DNA of 64,000 nt from Halichoerus grypus (GCF_964656455.1 NC_135719.1:8473163-8537162); one strand, 5' to 3'. Shown: positions 47,929 to 60,197, counted from the stretch's first letter. The notes: a model not told the origin generated them from the letters alone. Translations and numbers: made by a program.

Positions 47929-50094
47929 TATTCCTCAGGCTGTCTCGTTGCAGTGTTCAAAAGATACCCACTCTCATACCGGCTTTCCACCATTCTCACT
48001 GTGTTTTCTCATTGAACAGTTCCAAATACATCCTACTGAATATTTGCAGGTAACTGCTAAAGAGCCACAACAGAATGGGGCAAACTGAAATGTTCTGCCA
48101 TTTGCAACATTCCCTTGAGCAGTGGGACACGTGGCGCAATGTAAGTTTCAATGGATCCAAACAAAACCCAAAACAACACTCTAGAGTGGCACCAAACAAA
48201 CTGTGGTTGTGTCTCACTCAGTTACACTGTGAAAAATTCATTTCAAAACCTTGCAAAAGATCATTTTCTCATTGTCTGGATAACAGAATATCTGAGAGAA
48301 GTACACATTTGCTGAAACCACTTAGATTTCTGTGTAATTTTTGGTCCAACTTTTCTCTGCTAAGAGCTATGGCCATTCCACTGTTAGAAGGACTTTCCTT
48401 TTCTTATGTGCTTCAAAACCACAAAGAAATAAACCTGGTTACCAGAAATAAAATAAACAACATTTCAAGGATAAATTATGCGAAGGGAAAGGTCAGGGGT
48501 GATTTCTCAGCAAAAACAAATCAAATTAAGAAATTTAAGAATGCGGACATAGGTTTTGATCCTTTGAAAAGTTAAAGGGTAATCTGTGCATTGATGTTCT
48601 GACTCACAATTTTATAGGCATATCTCAAGTGCCACACTGCACTTATTTGCTACAGAACTCTTAATGTTATAAATGTTTCAATATCGTTGGTCTCACAGTG
48701 GAAGCGAACGCCATCCATCACTCTCAGCCAATGAAAGCAGTATGCCATTCTGCCCTTCCCTTCTTTCAGAAAGTGCTCATTTTTAAACTCCTCCACGTTT
48801 TTCTCTTTCTGACATGATTTTATGTTCTGGTGAACAGTTTTGACTCATAATGGCTCACAAAAGACATGCAAATAATAGTGCTGGTGGTACGGATAGTGAA
48901 TACTAGTTTTAAACCAGTTTGAGGCCATGAACACATTTAAGGAAATTAAGGGTAAGGAAGCAGATGGTAATGTCCAAGGCCAGTTGACGTCTCCACGGAG
49001 GTCACTGAGGAAATCCTGTTTTTACTGGGGTTTAGAATCACCCACTTTCTTCTGTCCCCAGAAAACTCCATTTTGTATTTGGATCTTCATTGGTTTACCA
49101 TCCTCTTTCCTCGAATTGTGGACACCTACAAGCCTAGATATAATTCTGGCTGAGGTGACTTCTGATACAACCAGACACAGGCATGTGGCTGGTTAGCATG
49201 GGTGGTAATGAGAATCACCCTCTGATAAAGTCTGAGGTGACAAAATGGGTCATGGTTCATGTTGCTCCTTTCCCCTTGCTGGTCCCAGGACTGAAGTTTA
49301 TGTACTCCTTGAGCCCAAAGAAAAAGAATCCAGCTTTCCGAAACCTTGAGACTCTCACAAGGATGCACCCTCTCTTTCCCATCCTTGGCATGTGTAGGTG
49401 GCAGGACTGGTGAGAGACTGTAACCTAAACTCCTCTTCTTTGTTACATTTCCTCCCCATTCTTCCCCAGAGGGTTGAGAGTAACCGATGGGAAATTAACA
49501 ATTTGCTGGGGTTTATGCACATCACTGTGAATCTATGCTTCTGTGCTGAGATCCCTTTATCCAGGGGCGGGGAGACGTGGTTTCTTTTTTTGTTTGTTCG
49601 TTTGGTTTTTTTTTTATTCCCCCAGTCATACTAACGTAATTGGAGATTTGTAGAAGTCTGCTGATATTATAAAGAGCTTCATAAACTCCGCCGTATCCTC
49701 TGAGATACCTAACTCCAAACCGTGTCGTCTGTAGCTAGAAGAGTCTGTGGTGGGTGTTGGAAAAAAATGTCAGGGAATTACAAGTAAAGGAAACAGTAGT
49801 TCTAAAGTCCAACGTCAGAAACTCCTCTCCAAAGGGATGATGTCATAGGACTTGTAGATTTGATTCAGGTGGTATTCCTGTTTCCACAAACACCTGCTCC
49901 CCTCTCAAGTCAGAACACCTGTACATATGAGAAACCGAAAGCCTCACAGGAGAGCACAGCAGGACACAGCTTGAGGGAGAAGCTTAAGCAATACTGGAGG
50001 AATGAGTCTGAGCTGAACAAAAGCCCTGGTGAGTGTGCAGTTTGAGCTCAGACAGGTGGCTTTAAGTGATTAGGTAGGCGAACGGTAAAGAAGG
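47929..50094. other. Intronic sequence, repeat-poor
   Basis: A 166-codon plus-strand frame at 48075-48575 has no recognised domain. No mobile element recognised in the interval. Confidence 0.4.
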
Positions 50095-50190
50095 TTTTCA
50101 GTAATATTACAATATATAAATGTATCAAATTCACATGTTGTACACCTTAAATTTACAGGATGTTATATGCCAAGTATATTTCAACAAAAG
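50095..50190 (+). mobile_element. L1 3' UTR fragment (L1M class)
   Basis: TTCACATGTTGTACACCTTA followed by TGTTATATGCCAAGTATATT and TCAACAAAAGAAGCTG matches a common old L1 3'-end phrase. Confidence 0.6.
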
Positions 50191-50241
50191 AAGCTGAGAT
50201 TTATGGTTCAAATGATGGAAAAGTTTTAAAGTAAGAACCGA

Positions 50242-50280
50242 GATAGATAGATGATAGATAGATAGATAGATAGACAGACA
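50242..50280 (+). repeat. (TAGA)n microsatellite
   Basis: About nine TAGA/GATA units with one TGA variant, ending in TAGACAGACA. Confidence 0.95.
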
Positions 50281-50539
50281 TATGTATCTTTCCATATACA
50301 TATCATATTTTTCTATTTATTTTAGTAAATGACTTTTATGAAGCCGTCTTTATATAAACAGTTTAAATTTTTTTTTACTTAGTATCAATATCTTAAACAC
50401 ATATTATAAGCAAAGACCTTTCACAGTGGGCACTTTGTGAGCTCTCAGAAAACCTTGGTTGCTTTCTCTACCCCTTAAGTTAATAGAGTTTTGGTTTATA
50501 TCACTACTTCTATTACAGAGACTTGATATTACAAACCTG

Positions 50540-50957
50540 GGAGAAAAAGGAGCTCCTGCAATCTGATCTCTACTTATTTCTTTATCCCACTTTTCAAACT
50601 ATATTCTCCCACATAATCCCTCCATTAAAGTTGGTCTCTCGCCTCTCCTCAAATCCATGTGGGGCTTCGCTGTTTCTCTGACTTGGCTCAAGGGGACTCT
50701 ACCTGCAATGCTATCCTTCTCACCACGGACAATGAAAAACCTCATATGTCTGAAGATCAAGCCCAAATGTTATTTACCTGATAAAGAGCCCATGATTCCA
50801 TGGGCTAGAAATAATTACTCATTTGACTTTAGTGCACTTATTCACTGCACTTTCCCTTGGAGGTCAAAGATGTGTTTCAGATTAATGTGTAACTTTCCTA
50901 GTTCTTCCTCCTTGCTTTATATACAGAAAATGCTCAAAATAAATACCAATTATGGAA
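50540..50957 (+). mobile_element. L2 relic, 3' portion
   Basis: ACCTGCAATGCTATCCTTCT, AGATCAAGCCCAAATGTTAT and ACAGAAAATGCTCAAAATAA track L2 to its end; a short A-run follows. Confidence 0.65.
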
Positions 50958-53911
50958 TGGCAGAAAAAAAAAAAAAAAGACCCATTCCTAATACAAGAAA
51001 AATCCACTCCACCCCCAGATGAGGGATAGCCCTATGTCTCTCGTGATTTCTACTAGCCAGCCACAGAAATTGAAGAGGTGGGGTGTGTAAGAGAATTCAT
51101 ACTTTAACTTTTGAAACTGCATAAGCGACAGTGCTAGAATGGGCCCCTTCTTTATAAGATCATTTGCTAAAATTCAATGTGATTGGTGTTTTTACAAGAG
51201 ATTAACAGTTGGCTTGCCCTAGGCAAATATTTGTGTTCTCTGCCCTAGGAATGGAAGGACTGGAATCAGGTGCTTCCAGTTAAAATGAAAAAGGTAGACA
51301 TGGATAGAAGTTCAAAATTTGCAGGATGGGGTTTGGAAGGTGGAGAGTCTCCATGGAAAAACAAAATCGGCACTGCTATTTAAAGGCTCTATTTTGTTAT
51401 CTTGGGAGCTGTCTCCCAAATTCCATGTTTCTATCAGGCTCTCAGGTTTCAGATAAAAGGATTTTGTGTTGCTATTGTTACAGCCTAAAAGAATTCTTTA
51501 CATAGGCCTTTTTGTTGTAAGAACACAATCAAATCTCCCTGCCTTCTGAAACACCCAGGGATTCCAAGGAGTTTACAGAGCAATGAATTCTGATCTCAGT
51601 TGTAGGAAAAAAACAAAACAAAACAAAACACGGAGAGCTATTGGTTTCTGAACATATATGCTACCACCTACCATCAAGCCTGGGGTGAAAACCACCATTT
51701 TGTGGATGCATGATTCTATTTTGGTTAAAAGTAATCCATTTACAGTTATCTGCAAGTTATCACCGTGACCATACATCTCTTTCCTGATAATGAAGTTACA
51801 GGACAGGCAGAGTGGTCATGGCTACCAATGCCGTACCATCAGCCGGAGGAATCACAGGGTAAGTGGGACAAGAATGAAGTCGATATGTTATCAGATATTA
51901 TATGATGTTGGTTATTTATCTTCTCGATGGCAAAAAGGATTGCCACTCACGACATCATAGAAATGTTAAAAGATGTGAATTGTTTCCAATAGACTCCCAT
52001 GTTGTACAAGCCGACTGCTGAGGAGTCAAGTGTTTTCACAAGATGTGAGAGAAAGTCGTCAGTACCTTCAGAGGGAGGTTGCCCTAACCCTAACAAGTCA
52101 ATTCTAATTTATGCCACATGTAATTCTAAGGGAATTTAACTAATAGGGTGTTAACTGATAGAATCACTTTTACTCTAAACTGTTGACCTTCAAGGGAGTA
52201 TTCGGATTTGAGCAGTTAACTAGGCACAGCTTGAATTGGGTTAATGAAAAAAAGTTATAATTTTAAGCGACAAATATGGCCTATTTTGGAATATATCAAA
52301 TGATTAACTCATTAGAAGACAGCCTCTGATGATCGTAACCGTGATGGGACAAAGGAGACGGTGAGGGTCCTGTCAGAAGCAAGCCAGCAAGTTTGTCACA
52401 AGGAGTCACAAAATAAAATCATGGCAGAAGGGGCTGTGATAAATTATTATAAACATCATAATAAAATGCATTATGCAATCTATTACAATAAAATTTAATT
52501 TGATGTATAGTATGTCATAGCAATTTGGCCCAAGACAGGAGTAAATAAATAGCCCTTAACAAAGTCATGATACTGTAGTAACAGAATTGTAACAAAGGGC
52601 AGAAACACATGTGTAAAACTATTTCGCATATTATATATAAACTACGTTTTATTATTATTATCATACCTTTTGTTCAAAAGTCTCTTTAATATAAGTGAAA
52701 ATAGCACTATTACATAGATGTTTTACCTTCATCTGGTAGCATGTTATATCAGGTAGTATTTTTACTTACTAATTACTGATGAACGTAGCAATAACGATAA
52801 GAACACAATGAAGCACATCTACCGTACTCGACAGCTAGATATCTAGTATCTTAGAGTTACTAATTTAATCCATTCATTCATGCAATAAACATTTATTGCT
52901 TGTCTAGAGATTTTCTTTTATTCATGTCTGTATTCATTAATTTAGGGGGAAAAAAGGGAAGGGAACAAGCTTTAATCCAGCTCCCATATAGTGGGGGCTA
53001 TTGCTCAGGAAGTGAATACAGAAGAGCCCAGGAGTGGAGTTGGGGGGAGGGTGGGGGGTCAGAGGTACTCAGAGGTCAGCTACGGTGTTGTTCAGTGAAT
53101 GTTCTAGTGCACCCTGGGAGCTCAGTGTGTGGAACAAATAAGTCCGTCAGAGGGAGGCATGAGAGCTTTCTCTTGGGGCAGAACACGTGATTTCCTTCCA
53201 GGCAAAGGGAGGATAGGACCCCCCAGGGTGAAGAGTAACATGTGTACAGTCCCAGCATCATGATACACAGCACTCCTAAACCTTTCAGGGTGTTGGAAGC
53301 ATTAGCTTCTTGTGGTTAGTGGGGGCACAAGAAGCTGGGGGTCTAAGGGCAGAAGCTAAGGGGCTGGTTAGCCAAGGAAAAGAAGTCAGACTTAATTTTA
53401 TAGGTCATCTTATTTTGTATTTATAAAGAAAATGCTGGAACACACTCTTTATCCCATTAGCATTAGACATAATTATTTAAATATAACTTGTTAGAGATTA
53501 GCTGTTTAATTTAAAAAACATAATTAATTGGAGCAATGTATTAAATAATAATATTTGACATCATTAATGAGGGTATAATTATATGTGTTATTTAAAAACT
53601 TAGTGCAATACCAATATTTTCTCATAAAATGAAGCAAAAATTATTATCCACAAAGCAACTTAGCAACTTGACTAAGTTCATTTTGGAATTCATTATCCCT
53701 GGCAAAAATCACTCGAATTTAGAAAAATCTATCTAAAATTTCTCCACATCAAGTCACATAAGTATAAGAAAAATGTAGTAATATTTTCATAAGGAATAGG
53801 TTAAAGAAAAAAAAAAAAAGGAGGGGTAAGACTCCCATTAAGTACATGTGAATTTATAGAAAGGTCTCTCCCTTCTCTCAGACTTCGGGGGACTTGGGCA
53901 AACTGCCCCCA
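50958..53911. other. Intronic sequence, repeat-poor and AT-rich
   Basis: Almost 3 kb without a recognisable mobile element. 52430-52560 and 53440-53600 are rich in TAAT/ATTA words. No exon recognised. Confidence 0.4.
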
Positions 53912-53926
53912 GAGATTTGCCATTTA

Positions 53927-54134
53927 TTTTATTTTTTTAAAAGATTTTATTTATTCATTTGAAAGAGAGAGATAGAGACAGAGAGAGCACAAGCAGGGGG
54001 AGAGGCAGAGGGAGAGGGAGAAGCAGACTCCCCGCGGAGCTGGGATCCTGACATGGGGCTCGATCCCAGGACCTGGAGATCATTACCTGAGCCGAAGGCA
54101 GACGCTTAGCCATCTGACCAATCCAGGTGCCCCT
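53927..54134 (-). mobile_element. Can-SINE
   Basis: Complete element with AAAAGATTTTATTTATTCAT and, at the right end, CAATCCAGGTGCCCC. The exact 15-bp duplication gagatttgccattta lies at 53912-53926 and 54135-54149. Confidence 0.97.
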
Positions 54135-54244
54135 GAGATTTGCCATTTAGCTGTAGAAGTATCACAAGTGACCAAGAGAAGTCTGATCCTAGTAGACCTG
54201 ACCGTGCATTGATCTAGAAGGGCAATGGTAGCCCAACTTCTAAG

Positions 54245-54450
54245 AGGACTTACTAGGTGCTACTCATCATATTTAACACTTTTTATATACTATTCATTTA
54301 ATTTTCAGGAACGCCCAATGAGTTAAGTGCTATTTATATGCCTAATTCTTATATAAGAAAAATGAAGCTCAAAACGGTTAGGGGACTTGCCCAAGGTCAT
54401 TCAGCTAAAATTCATAGCATCAGGACTGGCACTGAGGTTGTGACAATTCC
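54245..54450 (-). mobile_element. MIR relic
   Basis: TACTAGGTGCTACTCATCAT, TATTCATTTAATTTTCAGGA and ACTTGCCCAAGGTCATTCAG in reverse MIR order. Confidence 0.85.
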
Positions 54451-55620
54451 ATAGTGAGAGAAATCATGTACTGATTTCAGAAAGGATACAGTTCGATTGG
54501 TAATACAGGGAGGCATTGATATGTTTTATTACTTGATTTGAACATTGCATTTTAATGATATATATCTGATCTTTGCTGTCTGTTTTCTAGCAAATAGCAT
54601 CTATGGGAAATAAGGTTCTGGAATACCACTCTGGCATATGTAATTCTGAGTAAGTGACCAGAAAACGGAGTACAGCGATGTCCTCTCAAAAAACTGTTGT
54701 CATCAGATGCCACCAAAGACTTGCAAGCAACATGCTGGTACCTAGTTGAACTCTATTAAATAGCTCTTTTTGAGGTCAAGAGAGGGCCAAACATTGCCAA
54801 TGTTTGAACTTAATACAATGAGATCCTTCTATGGAAAGGTCACCTTGGCAAGGTGAGTAGCATGGAGAAGGGGAACTGAAACAGGAAGAGAAGTTGGAAA
54901 GTTCTTGCAGTGATACTGGCAAGAAAGAATGACTGTCTTCAGAAAAGATGGACTAACGAAGAGGCTGATAGGCTCCCGAATCATCTGCAAACCAAAGTAA
55001 CAGATAACCAGGTGGACATGAGGAGGGAGAAAGGGAGAATCATCAGGACGATGCTGAGACTTTCAGGAAAAGAAACTGAGAGCATTTCTATGAGGTAAGC
55101 TTTCTTCCAACTTGAAGAATTATTTTTAAAAACATTTTCCTGTTATTTCTATAGGAGTTATTCTCTATTTCATGTTGGATTCCATGCTAATTCAAGAAAT
55201 ATATTTGTTTTAAAAAACAAACATGCAAAAAAAGGAGGAAAAAAAAAAAGGCAATGAAACCCAGACTCCCAAAACTGCAAAACTGAACTTAGCACTTCTG
55301 ATGAGAAAGGAGTAAGATGAGTCTGCCTGCCATACCTGCCCGCATCCCCCATTCTCATCAGTATGATGTGCAGTTTCTCCACTCGGCACATGTGTGATCA
55401 GTAGCTGCCAGGAGCCAGGCTCAGAGCCAGCTGCTGGGTGTGGGGTGAAGAATGCAGTCTCTCCCCTGCTCTGCCCTGCCTAGTAGGGGAGGTGGTCAGT
55501 GTGATGTGCATTTGCAATGGGAAAGATGCGTGCTGTGCAGGCAATGGGGGCGGGGTGGGGGTGGTGGTGGAGGCTGGAGCAGTGATGAGGATCTTAGCTG
55601 ATCTAGTGTGTCAGTCAGTG
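54451..55620. other. Intronic sequence, unassigned
   Basis: Nothing recognised; G-rich near 55540-55575. Confidence 0.4.
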
Positions 55621-56045
55621 CCCCCTACTCACACACATACACACACGCATATATATGCATGCACTTGCACACATGTACACACTTAACACATGCATGCAAA
55701 TTCATACATGCACACATAGTCACATCCATGTACCCATATACCTGCACACATGTACACACACACAAATGCACATTTGCACAAACTCATGCTCACACACACT
55801 CTTACCTATATTCATACCCACATATACACACATGCACATTTGCACCCACTCATGTTCACACACACTCACCTCCGCACCCACATATGCACACAAGATTCGC
55901 ACACGTTCATGTTCACACACTTGTGCCTACACCCACATATACAGACTTGCACACACACTTGCCCACAATTCAAATTTATACCCACCCACACACATGCACA
56001 TATCCAGCCACACGCATACCGCAACTGTGCACACAGAAACGCACA
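55621..56045 (+). repeat. CA-rich minisatellite, partly ~66-bp period
   Basis: A degenerate CACA/CATGCACA region. The phrase GCACATTTGCAC begins at 55768 and 55834 (66 bp apart), each followed by ACTCATGNTCACACACACTC. A third, shorter relative follows near 55892 (GATTCGCACACGTTCATGTT). Overlapping His/Thr-rich frames are artefacts. Confidence 0.85.
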
Positions 56046-56899
56046 CGGCCATTACCACTCCCAGGGTATCCTGAACAGGAACATCCTCATTACTGTTCAG
56101 ATTCAAAGAGCATTTTTCCTTTTCTCAGCCATCCTTGGCTCTCCTGACACATAAAATTGCTTCTAAATTTCTCCATCCTCTGATTCCATGCCTGGAATGT
56201 TTACAACTTTGCTTCCCCATTTCGTTTCTTCTTATGTTCTGATAATTATATTAACAGTTCTGAATAACACCTCCCATGGATGGCAGTTCCAGGCAAAGCT
56301 GTCTTCAACTTTAAGGCTAAGGGTCCTATGAATGGGCTGATTTCCTACTTTTTATTATTGATATAATTCTAGAATTGTTTTCCTACTTCCTTTCAGTCAA
56401 GGAAAGCCTTTAATGGTACCTAAAGCTGAGATTCAGCAAACTTTAAGATTCCATGGTCTGTTGTTACTGGAAAAAAAAAAAAAAAGAAAATACAGATTTC
56501 CAAAGTCTGCTTCTGAGTTTCTTCTCTGACAGGTCGTCTCACTGAAGGAGGCTCTGATTACTGCCAGGGCCAAGAGAAACATGGTGCTTTGTTTTCCCTT
56601 CTAAAATCCCCCTGCCCTGTTTGCTTTCCATTGCCTCCCCCCAGATTTTTCCCAAGTAAACCGGAGTTCCTCCCTGTGGTGGGATGACAGCATGGGGCTC
56701 AAGGATCATCTAACTTCCACCAAAGTGGTAAAAAGTGACACGTTGCTGCCCAGAGTGGACCCTAGGGCCACCTTCAACAAATACCCCCAAAACACATGGC
56801 AGAGTCAAATCAACAGCAGCTTCACAGTCATCCCGGCAGGGCTGAGTGACACTCTATCTGCCTCCTCAGAAGAGTTTTCTGGAATATAAAGCCAAAGGA

Positions 56900-57005
56900 A
56901 AGGGGTAATTTATCGTGCGGATTGCGTATTAATTAGTTTTCAGGAGTTCCTTGGGTAATTACAATCTGTAGCATTTGTAATTGATTTGGCTAGATTAAAA
57001 ATGGA
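56900..57005. promoter_or_regulatory. Possible conserved non-coding element with homeodomain-type motifs
   Basis: Repeat-free AT-rich block with closely spaced TAAT/ATTA cores: GGTAATTTATC, GTATTAATTAGTTTTC, GGGTAATTACAATC and TTTGTAATTGATTTGGC. Such clustering is typical of developmental enhancers. Function is inferred only. Confidence 0.3.
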
Positions 57006-57841
57006 TGCTTTTGTGCATCAGTGAAATTAGCAAGGAGCCAAGAAGAAGTGGGAGGAGGAAATGTCTCACCTATGAGATGAGGAGCAAGTTGGCCTTAGGC
57101 CAAACTCCAGACGATACCTTCTCTGGAGCCAAAATTACAGCAGTCATCCAAGACTGCACACTCAGCAGGTGAGGTCTTTCCCCAAAAAAGACTATATGGG
57201 GTAGGTGACCAGATGTCTCCCGAGCAGCTCTGTAACAGCCGGAGGAGTGCCTTCCCCAGGGGTTTGGAAAGTCAGATACCTCCCTTAGCTTCACCTTGAT
57301 AGTGGTCAGGCCAACAAAATGGGCATGATTGAATATCAATCATTCTGCAAAACCAAAGGAGGGAGCCCTTCTCCTGGAAGGGAGGAGGAGCCAGGGCAGG
57401 AGGAAGGGGGCGGGGATGCAGAGAGGAAGCTGCCTCCTGCAGGACACACTCTGGGGCTGAATGCCTCCCTCCTGAGCCCTGTGGATGGCTTCCGCGCCTC
57501 TGGGACCCTCCCAAAAAGACTCTTGCTCCCTCTCTGTCTTAGCCAAGCTCCTGCCAGGGGTCCTTCGTTCACCTGTCATGACCAGTCATGCTGTTGTGAA
57601 CCGTAGCTGCACACTCCTCTTCGGGCAGGGGCTGGGACTCCAAGCGTCCCATCCCAGAGGCTGCACCCTCACCCCTGATGCTGACAAATCCAAACACAGA
57701 GATGATGAGGTGCTCCTGAAAGACAGCTGCTGTGGAGGTTGTGGGTGGAAGACCAGCTATAGAGATTCAGGAAAAGAATGATTAAGCTATCTCAAATTCA
57801 TGGGTATATTAGCTAAGACTTATGGAGCACTTGCTATGTAT
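57006..57841. other. Intronic sequence, GC-rich
   Basis: 57340-57680 is GC-rich with overlapping frames on both strands, none recognised. CpG content is low. Confidence 0.4.
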
Positions 57842-57855
57842 AAAGCACTGCAGGA

Positions 57856-58029
57856 GGGTGCCTAGGTGGCTCAGTCGGGTAAAGGTCTGCTTTCGGCTCA
57901 GGCCATGATCCCAGGCCCTTCGTCGGGCTCCCTGCTCAGCAGGGAGTCTGCTTCTCCCTCTCCCTCTGTCTGCCGCTCCCCCTGCTTATGCTCTCTCTAA
58001 TAAATAAATAAAATCTTAAAAAAAAAAAA
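57856..58029 (+). mobile_element. Can-SINE, body shortened
   Basis: Head GGTGCCTAGGTGGCTCAGTC. The block between GGTCATGATCCCAGG and the CT-rich body is shortened, and the tail is AATAAATAAATAAAATCTTA. The exact duplication aaagcactgcagga lies at 57842-57855 and 58030-58043. Confidence 0.96.
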
Positions 58030-58333
58030 AAAGCACTGCAGGAAAGCTTAGAAACTCTCAACCACAGAGCTTTAGGCAAGTCTAGTAGCAGGCAGGTCTG
58101 AGGTGGGGAGGATTATATTACAATATGGTGAGCAAGTGCTTTAGAAGAGATACAGATAAAAGAGACTGAGGACATAGAAGAAGAGGAAATCAAAGGGAGG
58201 AGTACAGAAGGGAGATCAAAAGATAAGGGAGGGAAAGAGAAGTGGAGAGAGACACCAGCACTGGGCCATGAGCAAGAGGCCCAACAAAAAGGAGGTAAGT
58301 CCTCGTGGAGAAAAAGAGTGCTTTCCTCTAGAA

Positions 58334-58649
58334 CAGACTTCTGTAAACTATAGCCCACTGCCTGCTTTTTAAAAAAATTTTTTTATTGTTATGTTAATCC
58401 CCATACATTACATCATTAGTTTTAGATGTAGTGTTCCATGATTCATTGTTTGTGCATAACACCCAGTGCTCCATGCAGAACTGCCTGCTTTTGTAAATAA
58501 AGTTTTATTGGGACACAGGCATGCCTGTTCATTCACATATTGTCTGTGGTTTGTGTCCTACAACAGCAGAGCTGAACAGTTGCAATGGAGAGCTATGCAA
58601 AGCCAGAAATATTTACCGACTCTTTACAGAAGAAGTTTGCTAAGCCCTG
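58334..58649. mobile_element. hAT-type non-autonomous DNA transposon, interrupted by L1
   Basis: Left end CAGACTTCTGTAAACTATAG and right end AGAAGTTTGCTAAGCCCTG are imperfect inverted repeats. The interior (TAAATAAAGTTTTATTGGGA, GAAATATTTACCGACTCTTT) matches a widespread mammalian family I recognise but cannot name with certainty. Flanking 8-mers ctctagaa (58326-58333) and ttctagaa (58650-58657) fit an 8-bp hAT duplication. Confidence 0.8.
58370..58479 (-). mobile_element. 5'-truncated L1 3' end nested in a DNA transposon
   Basis: Poly-T, then TTATTGTTATGTTAATCCCC and ATAACACCCAGTGCTCCATG: the reverse complement of the L1 3' end seen at 47760-47880. The duplication actgcctgctttt lies at 58357-58369 and 58480-58492. 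Confidence 0.94.
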
Positions 58650-58898
58650 TTCTAGAATAAAACCCTAATCACATAAGCCTACTCTACAAACAAGAGCACG
58701 TGTTCATCCTTCTCCAGGATCTAATGACGGGGGTCTGCTTTTGAGCTCCAAGTAGAAATCAGCTCTGCTGGGGGATATGTTCTGCTCCAGGAGACAGACA
58801 GTTTACATTCACCAGTGTTATTTATGTCCCCTCCTCCCCCCATCAACATGGAGTGGGGAGGAAGTAGGTCTTGCCACGATGGAGATGAAATACAGATG

Positions 58899-59004
58899 GG
58901 GGCGCCTGGCTGGCTCAGTCAGAAAAGCATGAGACTCTTGATCTCCACATTGTAAGTTCGAGCCCCATGATGGGTGTATAGATTACTTAAAAATAAAATC
59001 TTTA
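58899..59004 (+). mobile_element. tRNA-Lys-like SINE head, first half of a tandem pair
   Basis: The first ~75 bases keep a tRNA-Lys(CTT)-like layout: GCCTGGCTGGCTCAGTCAG (A-box region), a GAGACTCTTGATCTC anticodon arm and AGTTCGAGCCCC (B-box). A GATTACTTAAAAATAAAATC tail follows. Unlike the other SINEs here it has no CT-rich body. It is a retroposed element, not a functional tRNA gene: arm pairing is poor and no terminator context was recognised. Confidence 0.9.
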
Positions 59005-59229
59005 GGGGTGCCTGGGTGGCTCAGTCAGTTAAAGGTCTGCCTTTGGCTCAGGTTATGATCCCAGGATACTGGGATGGAGCCCCTCATTAGGCTGTCTGCT
59101 CAGCAGGGAGTCTGCTTCTGCCCTCTCCCTCTATCTGCCACTCCCCTGCTTGTGCTCTCTCTCTCTGTCAAACAAATAAAAAATAAAATCTTAAAAATAA
59201 AATAAAATAAAATAAAATAAAATAAAATA
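59005..59229 (+). mobile_element. Can-SINE, second half of a tandem pair
   Basis: It starts GGGGTGCCTGGGTGGCTCAG directly after the tail of the tRNA-Lys-like SINE and ends in an (AAAAT)n tail. The duplication aaatacagatg (58888-58898 and 59230-59240) encloses both elements. A separate duplication for this element alone could not be distinguished from the A-rich tails. Confidence 0.95.
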
Positions 59230-60197
59230 AAATACAGATGTGTGTTATTAGAAATTTCACCATCATTAGTTTTGATCTTGGGGAGAAAGGAAGAATGTGA
59301 GAAGAGAGAAGCAGGTCAGTAAGCATACTGCATGTGATGGAGGAGGGGGTGGTATCCTGGAAAGAACAGTGTTTAATCCAAAACAATGGCCAGAAAAATG
59401 TTGCTAAACTGTGGAGCAACACGTGGTCCCCAGGTCTCTTTGCCGGTTATACTTCTGAGAGCTGACAATTACAGAATGTAGATAAATGCTTACTATCTTC
59501 AGGACTCAGAGCGTTAGGCTGCTCAGTAAGGATGGCAAATGTCTAATTGAACTTGGAAATGCCCAGACTGGAGTTTTCCTCCTATGGGTGGGGCTCATGC
59601 CTCTTCACTTTCTACTTGTCCCTCCCCCTATGCTCATAGGAACGATAGCTTCCAAGCATCTTTTGACAAGAAGGTCTATCTTCAGTGGTCACTGGTCTCC
59701 TCCCCCTCTTGAAGAACACTACCTAATTTTCTACAGAAGGGATGGTTTTCTGCCCAATCTCTTCTTCACAGAAGAGCACACCAGCCAGGTCTGGGGACAT
59801 ACGTTTTAGCAATCCGTTTGGTTAAGTATAAACCCCTTTTGTACTATCTACTTAGAGAATAGATGGGCACCTGCCACCTTCTTTCCATCCAGGGGTTGTA
59901 ACTCAGGTGTCCTTAGTTAGTCCACTGTTGAGTGGAAACTAGGATGACTGAAGCCCACTAAGCTAGCCGAGCCTTTGGTAAACACAAGGAGGATGGGATG
60001 GGCATTGGTTATGGGTTTTTTATACATTTGAACAGATACAAGTTTGAGATTTGGTAGATCATCCACGTACCCTGTATCATAGGAACCTGGGAAGATTTTC
60101 CTAAGCCCAGTGAGTGAGATAAGTGGGGAGAATTAGTCCATGAACGCTCCTTCATAGCCAAGGAATAGAAAATTAATATTAAAAATGACAACAAACA

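Noticed and set aside
52082..52094. Telomere-like CCCTAACCCTAAC
   Set aside because: Only two units; expected by chance and not an interstitial telomere array.
55608..56154. Three overlapping His/Thr-rich frames of up to 179 codons
   Set aside because: Products of the CA-rich minisatellite.
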